Shown here piece by piece: positions 7,862 to 13,105 of a DNA stretch of 18,335 nucleotides. A model generated the notes under the pieces. That model was not told the DNA's origin, did no database searches, and was given only the letters and a program-made list of their open reading frames with translations. The position numbers and the translations under genes are program-made. Location of the stretch: assembly GCA_006227775.1 (NCBI GenBank), contig SBFV01000331.1:1-18335 (forward strand). Direction: 5' to 3'. The stretch's first letter is position 1. Each line of letters begins with the position of its first letter. Source of the DNA: Gammaproteobacteria bacterium. GTDB lineage: Bacteria; Pseudomonadota; Gammaproteobacteria; Chromatiales; Chromatiaceae.

Positions 7862-8824
7862 ATGGACGTCAACACCATGACCTACGCCAGCCAGGACCTC
7901 TGGACCTGGTGGCTCGCCGTCTATCTCTACACCGGCGGCCTGGGCGCCGCTACCCTGTCGGTGACCTTTCTCACCGACATGTATCTCAAGCCCCATCGCA
8001 ATCTGGTGCTGTGGGGCGCTGGCGCCGGGGTGGTGCTGTTGTCCCTGGGCTCCATGATGCTCTTCGGCCACCTGCTGCATCACCTGGCGGCCATCCATGT
8101 GCTTAATCCCCTGGTCTTCATTCTCAAGCCCGACGCCTGGATCGCCTGGGGCACCCAGTTCATCATCTGGATGATGGTCTGGGGAGTGCTCTACGCCTTG
8201 CCCTATGCCCGGGAGACTCCCTTGCTGCGTCGCTTGCCGCTGGTGGGCAAGGTGCTGGACTGGGGGTTGGTGGTCAAGATCAGCGGGGCGGTGCAGCGTT
8301 TCCGCAAGTTCGTCGGCTGGCTGGCGGTGGTCAACGGCGTCGGGGTGGCGGTCTATACCGGCCTCCTGCTCCAGTCCTTCCCCGCCGTGGCCCTCTGGGC
8401 CAACCCGGGGGTGCCGCTGCTCTTCACCGTCTCGGCCTTCTCCACCGCCCTGGCCTTCCTGCTGCTGATCATGTACACGGTCATCAAGGACGCGGCGGAC
8501 GAGAAGATCCGGGTGCTCTACGAGCGCATCGACCTGGTCCTGATCAGCGCCGAGCTGGTGATCCTCTTCTCCTTCTTCTTCTACCTCAAGCGTGGCTCGG
8601 AGTCGGCCATGCGCTCCTGGGAACTGCTGTTCACCGACTTCGGCTGGCTGATCGGCTTCATCGGCTTCGGCCTGATCGTGCCCTTCTTCCTGGAACTCAA
8701 GGGCGTGGTCAAGGGTTGGACCAGTCATGTCCCCATCATCACCGCTTCGGTGCTGGTGTTGATGGGTGGCTACCTGTTGCGGCATTACTTCATGTATGCC
8801 GGCGTCTATGCCTATCCCTGGTAG
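7862..8824 (+). CDS. NrfD/PsrC-family quinone-interacting membrane subunit
   Basis: A 320-aa integral membrane subunit that anchors the complex and exchanges electrons with the quinone pool. About eight hydrophobic segments are visible, roughly at residues 14-40, 48-78, 95-115, 150-172, 182-210, 226-246, 262-282 and 292-312, as in PsrC. Family features include WWLAVYLYTGGLGAAT in helix 1 and NGVGVAVYTGLLLQ in the middle. No haem-binding pattern is present, so it is the NrfD type rather than the cytochrome b type. An in-frame ATG at 7823 would overlap the previous gene by 38 nt. The ATG at 7862 is preferred because GGAGGGG lies just upstream and only one base separates it from the preceding stop. 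The gene ends the tightly packed catalytic-FeS-membrane trio, and a 504-bp gap follows before the chaperone gene. Confidence 0.93.
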   Translation: MDVNTMTYASQDLWTWWLAVYLYTGGLGAATLSVTFLTDMYLKPHRNLVLWGAGAGVVLLSLGSMMLFGHLLHHLAAIHVLNPLVFILKPDAWIAWGTQFIIWMMVWGVLYALPYARETPLLRRLPLVGKVLDWGLVVKISGAVQRFRKFVGWLAVVNGVGVAVYTGLLLQSFPAVALWANPGVPLLFTVSAFSTALAFLLLIMYTVIKDAADEKIRVLYERIDLVLISAELVILFSFFFYLKRGSESAMRSWELLFTDFGWLIGFIGFGLIVPFFLELKGVVKGWTSHVPIITASVLVLMGGYLLRHYFMYAGVYAYPW

Positions 8825-8959
8825 CGGCGTAGCATGGAGGCGTTAACTTTCATGATAGGTCTCGCCACACCTCTGCTGCGGGAAGTCGGTTGTCGGTTAT
8901 CAGGTGCCAGGTTGCTGGTTTCGGTGTACTTCCTAACTCTCTCTAATTTAATGGTTATC

Positions 8960-8983
8960 GGATAACGTTGGGGATAATGTTGG
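8960..8983. repeat. 12-bp tandem repeat, two copies
   Basis: GGATAACGTTGG (8960-8971) is followed directly by GGATAATGTTGG (8972-8983); 11 of 12 positions match. The first copy also overlaps a small palindrome, GTTAT-CGG-ATAAC (8954-8966). It could be a regulator-binding site or a chance slippage product. Confidence 0.5.
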
Positions 8984-9040
8984 TCGCGGGGAGGGTGTCT
9001 TTCGCGCTAACTCGGATCGGTCACGCGGATAGCGGAACCG

Positions 9041-9070
9041 CCGCCGGATCTCCTTGCGGGGGTCCGGCGG
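9041..9070. terminator. GC-rich hairpin, possible terminator of the minus-strand microprotein gene
   Basis: CCGCCGGA (9041-9048) and TCCGGCGG (9063-9070) form a perfect 8-bp stem with a 14-nt loop. It lies just beyond the stop of the 41-aa minus-strand ORF and about 215 bp past the NrfD gene stop. There is no T-tract on either strand, so termination is uncertain; mRNA 3'-end protection is an alternative. Confidence 0.4.
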
Positions 9071-9106
9071 GGGGATGGGCTGGGACGAGGGGATGGGTGG
9101 GCGACT

Positions 9107-9232
9107 TCAACCGCGAGCGCGGGGGAAGAGCCGGTCAAACAGCTTGAGGACCAGGCCCGCGCTCCCGAGGTAGAGCGCGAACATGGCGATCAGAGCAGTC
9201 CCCGTGCCGGCAAGACCAAGCAGATTTTCCAT
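9107..9232 (-). CDS. Small single-span membrane protein (41 aa), unrecognised
   Basis: Not a family I recognise. It begins MENLLGLAGTGTALIAMFA and ends KLFDRLFPRARG. Residues about 4-31 are strongly hydrophobic (one membrane span), followed by a positively charged tail that should face the cytoplasm. Support for a real gene: codon third positions are GC-rich like the neighbouring genes, TGGAGC sits about 9 nt before the ATG, a promoter-like pair TTGATC-17-TAAACT lies upstream, and a hairpin lies just after the stop. It is antiparallel to the surrounding molybdoenzyme genes, between the NrfD subunit and the TorD chaperone, and divergent from torD. It could be an accessory microprotein of the membrane complex or an unrelated small protein. 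Confidence 0.55.
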   Translation of the reverse strand: MENLLGLAGTGTALIAMFALYLGSAGLVLKLFDRLFPRARG

Positions 9233-9274
9233 GGGATGATGCTCCAGGGCGATAGGTGATATGGGGCACCCAAT

Positions 9275-9303
9275 AGTTTAATGTTTTCTTAAATACTGAT
9301 CAA
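9275..9303 (-). promoter_or_regulatory. Candidate sigma-70 promoter for the 41-aa minus-strand gene
   Basis: Read on the minus strand, TTGATC (9303-9298) is separated by exactly 17 nt from TAAACT (9280-9275), which match -35 and -10 at four of six positions each. The segment is markedly AT-rich against its surroundings and lies about 43 bp upstream of the ATG at 9232. It is in the divergent gap before torD, so the same region may drive both genes. Confidence 0.45.
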
Positions 9304-9328
9304 TCAAGTCCCGCGAAAAAAATCGACC

Positions 9329-10015
9329 ATGGCAATCCCTGGCCATCCCGACCCTCAACAAGCCCTGATACTGGCCGCCTTATTGGCTTATCCGGAGCCG
9401 GACGCCCGGGAGGTCCTGCGCGACCTGTTGCCCCTGGCCCCCTGGCTGGCGGACCCCCTCGCCGAATTGGATCAGCTTCCACTGGACCACTGGCAGGGGG
9501 AACATACCCGGCTCTTTTTCAGCGGCTATCCCCGGACCCCTTGCCCCCCCTTCGAGTCGGTCTATCGCCAGGGCCGCATGGGGGGAACGGTGGTGGCGGA
9601 ACTGGCGGGGTTCTATCGCCGCGCCGGTCTGGAGGCCAGGGGGGTTCCCGCCGATTATCTGGGTACCCTGCTCGAATGCCTGGCGATCCTCGCCACGGGG
9701 AATGATCCAGCGCGTGAGGGCCTAGGCCGGGAACTGTGGAACGAACACCTGTCACGCTGGCTGCCGCGATTCTCCCGAGACCTACAGGACCATGGGGAGC
9801 TGCAACTCTACCGCGTCCTGGGGGAGCGACTGGCGAGGCTCTGCTGCGAGGATGCTGGCCGGGATACGGACGGGGGCCTTAACTCGAGGGAATTGGGCAA
9901 CTTGGGCGACTGGGGGGGAGTTGGGCGTCTTGCGGGACCGGGTAACGTGGGGGTCTCAGGGGAATCGGTGGAGTCGGGAAAATCAGGAGACCAAGGGGGG
10001 GAAGGGTGCACATGA
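9329..10015 (+). CDS. TorD/DmsD-family molybdoenzyme chaperone with a low-complexity C-terminal tail
   Basis: A 228-aa cytoplasmic chaperone that should bind the Tat signal of the catalytic subunit and hold it until the molybdenum cofactor is inserted. The all-helical TorD core spans about residues 8-172. Motifs are the EHTRLF segment (58-63) and PCPPFESVYRQGRMGG (71-86), the conserved P-x-Y/F-ES-x-Y region. After about residue 175 the protein becomes Gly/Ser/Asn/Asp-rich with little complexity (NLGDWGGVGRLAGPG and similar), which TorD proteins of about 180-210 aa normally lack. Its DNA is G-run-rich and may be spacer that became open. The start at 9329 has no clear Shine-Dalgarno, so a nearby alternative start is possible. 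Its stop overlaps the next start as ATGA, implying translational coupling. Family assignment is good. Confidence 0.85.
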   Translation: MAIPGHPDPQQALILAALLAYPEPDAREVLRDLLPLAPWLADPLAELDQLPLDHWQGEHTRLFFSGYPRTPCPPFESVYRQGRMGGTVVAELAGFYRRAGLEARGVPADYLGTLLECLAILATGNDPAREGLGRELWNEHLSRWLPRFSRDLQDHGELQLYRVLGERLARLCCEDAGRDTDGGLNSRELGNLGDWGGVGRLAGPGNVGVSGESVESGKSGDQGGEGCT

Positions 10016-10569
10016 ACGACGGCGCCTGGCGGACCTGGGCACCGGAGCTCGCCGCGGATGAGGCACTGGCGACCGCGGTACTGGACGCGCACCGGACCCT
10101 GGCGGAGCAACTGGCGCGGGATGATCCCTTGCTGAACCTCAATCCCAGGCTCCCTATCGAATACCGGGCCTTGCGCCGGATCGAGGACTGGCGCGTCCTG
10201 CTGCTCCTCACGCCCTGGATGCTGGCCCGGCTGCTGTTTCCCGATCGGGCACCGGACATAGCCCTCCCCACCGGTTGGACGGCGGTGGAGCGGGTCGGGC
10301 AAGCCTACCAGGTGCTGGGCCCAGCCCTGCGCATGCGCCTGCTAAGTCAGGATCAGCTTGCCCATCTCAACTACCACCCCGCCCTGGGGCACTACCTTCT
10401 GCAGCCCCTCTGTCTGGACATGGAGCCTTATGTCGAGGGTGACGAGGTCTTCCGCGCTTGGAGCGAGGTTATTCGCATCCGCGACGCCAACATGGAACAG
10501 GCCAGGCGGGACTGTCCCTTACAAAAAGAGATCTCTCGCAGGGAGCTGTTCTCCAGGTTCAGGATCTGA
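10012..10569 (+). CDS. HybE-like chaperone (hydrogenase-assembly family) in the molybdoenzyme cluster
   Basis: A 185-aa soluble protein resembling the [NiFe]-hydrogenase maturation chaperone HybE. The match by eye is in the core: LNPRLPIEYRALRRIEDW followed by RVLLLLTPWMLARLLFPD (TPWML at 67-71). This aligns with E. coli HybE segments of the type HPSMPVYVSDFTLFEGQW then CVITPWMLSAVIFPG, and a later LP-x-G stretch also aligns. It is longer than E. coli HybE at the C-terminus, where the tail is charged (EQARRDCPLQKEISRRELF). No hydrogenase gene is in the window. The ATGA overlap with torD suggests it works on the same client, the Tat-exported molybdoenzyme or its FeS partner. An alternative GTG start at 10006 is less likely than the overlapping ATG. 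The family call rests on remembered sequence, so confidence is moderate. Confidence 0.6.
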   Translation: MNDGAWRTWAPELAADEALATAVLDAHRTLAEQLARDDPLLNLNPRLPIEYRALRRIEDWRVLLLLTPWMLARLLFPDRAPDIALPTGWTAVERVGQAYQVLGPALRMRLLSQDQLAHLNYHPALGHYLLQPLCLDMEPYVEGDEVFRAWSEVIRIRDANMEQARRDCPLQKEISRRELFSRFRI

Positions 10570-10620
10570 TCGGACACCGGCTGGGCCCTACCTCAGTTAA
10601 GGCCGGATGCGGTCGATCAG
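10566..10620. terminator. Inverted repeat between convergent operons, possible bidirectional terminator
   Basis: CTGATCG (10566-10572) and CGATCAG (10614-10620) are perfect inverted copies, with an inner CCGGC/GCCGG pair (10577-10581, 10602-10606). They flank the 27-bp junction between the HybE-like gene and ccmI and overlap both coding ends. There is no T-tract, so this is a weak call. Confidence 0.3.
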
Positions 10621-11979
10621 GACCTTGACGCTGGGGTGGTCGGCGGGGGCGATGGGGCCGGTTTCGCCCTCCAGGTCGCCGCTCTGGGGGCTGGCCTGGC
10701 CACTGGCGGAGATGCGGGCACCGACGATCACCGAGGAGAATTTGGACAGGGTCATTTCAGGAGTCATGGCCAGGCTGTCGTCCAGGGTCACGGTCAAGGG
10801 AAGATCCGCCACCTTCAGGCGTTTGACCGCCAGGGGCATGGGTGGCCCGGAAGCCGCCTTGGCGTAAATGAAGAGACTGTGGTTGACGTTCGCCTCGCGC
10901 CAGAGGGGCTGGGCAAGGCTAACCTCCACCTGAAGCGAGAGCCCCGCCGCGGTCGTGCTGGAGGCGTCCAGGCTAGATTCGGCTGGGCTGGTCCCGGAGG
11001 CGGTGGTACGGCTGGGAGCGTCCGGACGGGTGGTGGAGACGGAGCTGGTTCCACTGGTCTGCCTCAACCCGGGGGGCGAGGCATCTGGAGCGGCCGCGGG
11101 TAGGCCCCCTTCCTCGCGCGCATCGGCAATGAACTGCCGCAACTGCGCTGCGTCCTCGCCATTGGGGTCCAGACCCTGAGCCAGCCGTTCCCAGCGCTCC
11201 ACGGCTTGGGCGAAGTCCTTGGCCTGGTAAGCGGCGAGACCATGGAGCCAGAGTCCGGTGGCGTGATCGGGCTCCGCGGCTAAGGCGGCGGCGATGAGAT
11301 CCGTTGGGCGACCCTGCAACTGGCCATCGGCGGCGGCTGCCAGGGCTTGCGCCAGGCTGATCATGACCTCCGGATCCTGGGGCGCCAAGGCCAGGGCCCG
11401 TTCCAGGGCGGCGGCGCCCTTGACCGGCTGGTCCATGGCGACGTAGGTCCGCCCCAGCATGATCCAGCCCTCAAGCTGATCGGGGTTCTGCTTCATCTTG
11501 GCGGCCAGGCGCTCCACCAAGACCTCCAGGGAGGCGGCGTCGGTCCCGGACGCCATGCCGTGGCCCGGTGGGGATGACGCGGCGCCAGGGTTGGCGGCCG
11601 CCAGTTCCAGGCGCGGGATGATGGCGCTGTTCCCGATGGTGAAATAGAGACCGGCGGCGAAGGCGGGTAGGGCCAGGGCCAGGAGCAGGGCGGTCCAGGG
11701 GGCGTTTCTCCCGACGCTGAGGGGCATGGTACCCTGGCCGTCCATATCGTGGAGCAGTTCCCGCTCCAGATCGCGGCGGGCGGCCTGGTACTGACCGCGG
11801 TCCAGGTTGCCTGCCTCAAGATCGGTATCCAGTTCTCTGAGCTGCTGGCGGAAGAGCGCCAGATTTAGCTGATCCTGGTCCGGTGTCGATTCCGCTGGGT
11901 GCCGCCCGAGGAGGGGCGGGACGACGAAAAGCAACGCCAAAGCGGCCAGCCCAGCGGAGAGGAGCCAAAAGATAGTCAT
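10597..11979 (-). CDS. ccmI: Cytochrome c maturation protein CcmI (apocytochrome chaperone)
   Basis: A 460-aa inner-membrane protein that binds the C-terminal region of apocytochrome c and presents it to the CcmF/H haem ligation complex. N-terminal span at residues 2-22, then a cytoplasmic coiled-coil-like segment rich in Glu/Arg/Gln (about 33-80), a second span (about 92-115), and periplasmic TPR-like helices (about 150-290; for example LEGWIMLGRTYVAMDQPVKGAAALERALALAPQDP). After a Ser/Thr/Pro/Ala-rich linker (about 293-345) comes the C-terminal domain with LFIYAKAASGPPMPLAV and LPLTVTLDDSLAM. This full-length form is typical of Pseudomonas-type gammaproteobacterial CcmI. The start overlaps the ccmH stop as ATGA. 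It is the last gene of the operon and converges on the HybE-like gene. Confidence 0.93.
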   Translation of the reverse strand: MTIFWLLSAGLAALALLFVVPPLLGRHPAESTPDQDQLNLALFRQQLRELDTDLEAGNLDRGQYQAARRDLERELLHDMDGQGTMPLSVGRNAPWTALLLALALPAFAAGLYFTIGNSAIIPRLELAAANPGAASSPPGHGMASGTDAASLEVLVERLAAKMKQNPDQLEGWIMLGRTYVAMDQPVKGAAALERALALAPQDPEVMISLAQALAAAADGQLQGRPTDLIAAALAAEPDHATGLWLHGLAAYQAKDFAQAVERWERLAQGLDPNGEDAAQLRQFIADAREEGGLPAAAPDASPPGLRQTSGTSSVSTTRPDAPSRTTASGTSPAESSLDASSTTAAGLSLQVEVSLAQPLWREANVNHSLFIYAKAASGPPMPLAVKRLKVADLPLTVTLDDSLAMTPEMTLSKFSSVIVGARISASGQASPQSGDLEGETGPIAPADHPSVKVLIDRIRP

Positions 11980-12548
11980 GCCTTATCCTTCGTAGGGGTC
12001 GATGCATCCGCCAATAGGGCCCGAAGCCGTTGCTGCTCTTCCGCCGAGAGCTCCCGTTCCCGTGCCGCCCGTTTCTTCCGCAGGGTGAGGAAGAGAAAGA
12101 TGCCGCCGACGCCCGCCAGGAGCAACGGGCCGAACCAGAGGGGATAGGTGGAGGGTTTGAGGGGCGGATCGTAAAGCACGAAATCGCCGTAGCGTTCGAC
12201 GAGAAAGTCGATGACCTCTTGCCGGGATTTGCCGGATTGCAGCAGGCGGTAGACCTCCTCGCGCAGATCCTGGGCCAGGTCCGCCTGGGAGCCCGCCAGG
12301 GATTCGTTCTGACAGACCAGGCAGCGCAACTCCTCGGTCAGCCGCCTGAACTCCTCGGTCTTGGCGGGGTCGCTGAACTGAAATTCCTCCAGGGTATAAG
12401 CCCCCGCGGTAAGAGTGAAGAGGGGGAGGAAAAGGAATCCGGTCAGGAAACCGGCGACCAAGGGGAAAGCCAATCGCCGCCGACTCCCCCGTCCTGGACC
12501 GGGGTTCGATGGGGCCTGCCGCCTAGGCGCCAACAATGAAGGCATCAT
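11976..12548 (-). CDS. ccmH: Cytochrome c maturation protein CcmH (thiol-disulfide oxidoreductase)
   Basis: About 190 aa. CcmH keeps the CxxCH cysteines of apocytochrome c reduced and partners CcmF and CcmI in haem ligation. The active site LRCLVCQNESLAGSQADLAQDLR carries the family LRCxxCQN motif (Cys76 and Cys79), followed by helices with VIDFLVERYGDFVLYDPP and a C-terminal span (about 140-160) with a basic tail. A signal or anchor sequence (about 27-50) follows a longer basic N-terminus than usual (RRQAPSNPGPGRGSRRR). I chose the ATG at 12548, which overlaps the ccmG stop as ATGA. The adjacent ATG at 12545 is equally possible, and an ATG at 12566 would overlap ccmG more deeply. The stop overlaps the ccmI start. 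Confidence 0.93.
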   Translation of the reverse strand: MMPSLLAPRRQAPSNPGPGRGSRRRLAFPLVAGFLTGFLFLPLFTLTAGAYTLEEFQFSDPAKTEEFRRLTEELRCLVCQNESLAGSQADLAQDLREEVYRLLQSGKSRQEVIDFLVERYGDFVLYDPPLKPSTYPLWFGPLLLAGVGGIFLFLTLRKKRAARERELSAEEQQRLRALLADASTPTKDKA

Positions 12549-13102
12549 GACCGGTACTCCTTGCACTTCCGGGTCGTCAGGTCGATGGTGGGGGCCAGTT
12601 CGGACTCCCAGGTACCAGGTTCGACGGGACCAATCTTCTTGTAGCAGATGCGGCCCTCGCTATCGACCAGGAAGGTCTCCGGGGCGCCATAGACCCCCCA
12701 ATGGATGCCCGCGCGATTGTCCGGGTCGAATGCGCTGACCTGGTAGGGGTTTCCGGAGGCGCGCAGCATTTGTTGGGCGTCCGCCTCGGTGTCCTTCCAG
12801 TTCAGGCCCAGGATCTGCACCTCCTTGAGCTCCCGGGCCAGGCGCAGGAGCTGGGCGTGTTCGGCGCGGCAGGAATAACACCAGGAGGCCCAGACGTTGA
12901 CCAGAGAGACCTGGCCCAGCAGGTCGGCGTTGGAGACGGTGCGGGTGGGATCGCCTAGGGCCGGCAGGGAGAACTCCGGCGCCAGCTTGCCGACGAGGGG
13001 GGAGGGGACCTTGCGCGGGTCCGTACCCAGACCGAAGAACAATAGGGCCACCAGGCCGGCGAACAGGGCGAGGGGGATGAGAAATTTCAGAGTCTTGCCC
13101 AT
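12545..13102 (-). CDS. ccmG: Cytochrome c maturation thioredoxin CcmG (DsbE)
   Basis: A 185-aa membrane-anchored periplasmic thioredoxin that supplies reductant to the apocytochrome/CcmH system. Residues 5-25 form the anchor. The thioredoxin fold follows, with active site VWASWCYSCRAEH (Cys75, Cys78) and the cis-Pro loop GVYGAPETFLVD (Pro141) that is characteristic of CcmG. The dipeptide between the cysteines is Tyr-Ser, whereas CcmG proteins usually carry Pro-Thr, Pro-Ser, Val-Ser or similar; the rest of the site is standard. The start is 3 nt after the ccmF stop, with AGGAGC about 8 nt upstream. The family is unambiguous. Confidence 0.95.
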   Translation of the reverse strand: MGKTLKFLIPLALFAGLVALLFFGLGTDPRKVPSPLVGKLAPEFSLPALGDPTRTVSNADLLGQVSLVNVWASWCYSCRAEHAQLLRLARELKEVQILGLNWKDTEADAQQMLRASGNPYQVSAFDPDNRAGIHWGVYGAPETFLVDSEGRICYKKIGPVEPGTWESELAPTIDLTTRKCKEYRS

Positions 13103-13105
13103 GGG

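Larger units (their letters stand above)
8825..9106. other. Gap after the NrfD gene: no convincing gene, short repeats
   Basis: This stretch contains AT-rich sequence around 8930-8960, loosely repeated GGTTNTCGG-type words at 8885-8930, a 12-bp tandem repeat (8960-8983) and a GC hairpin (9041-9070). A 43-codon ORF at 8834-8965 (+) was considered and not called. Confidence 0.6.

Noticed and set aside
5080..7878. 932-codon open frame on the minus strand opposite the molybdoenzyme genes
   Set aside because: It is a shadow of the GC-rich coding strand: the composition is Gly/Ala/His/Val-rich with no domain, while the plus-strand frames carry full, motif-rich proteins.
8834..8965. 43-codon ORF on + just after the NrfD gene, with a hydrophobic C-terminus
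   Set aside because: Codon use is AT-rich, unlike its neighbours, there is no good Shine-Dalgarno, and it overlaps the tandem repeat. Chance ORF is more likely.
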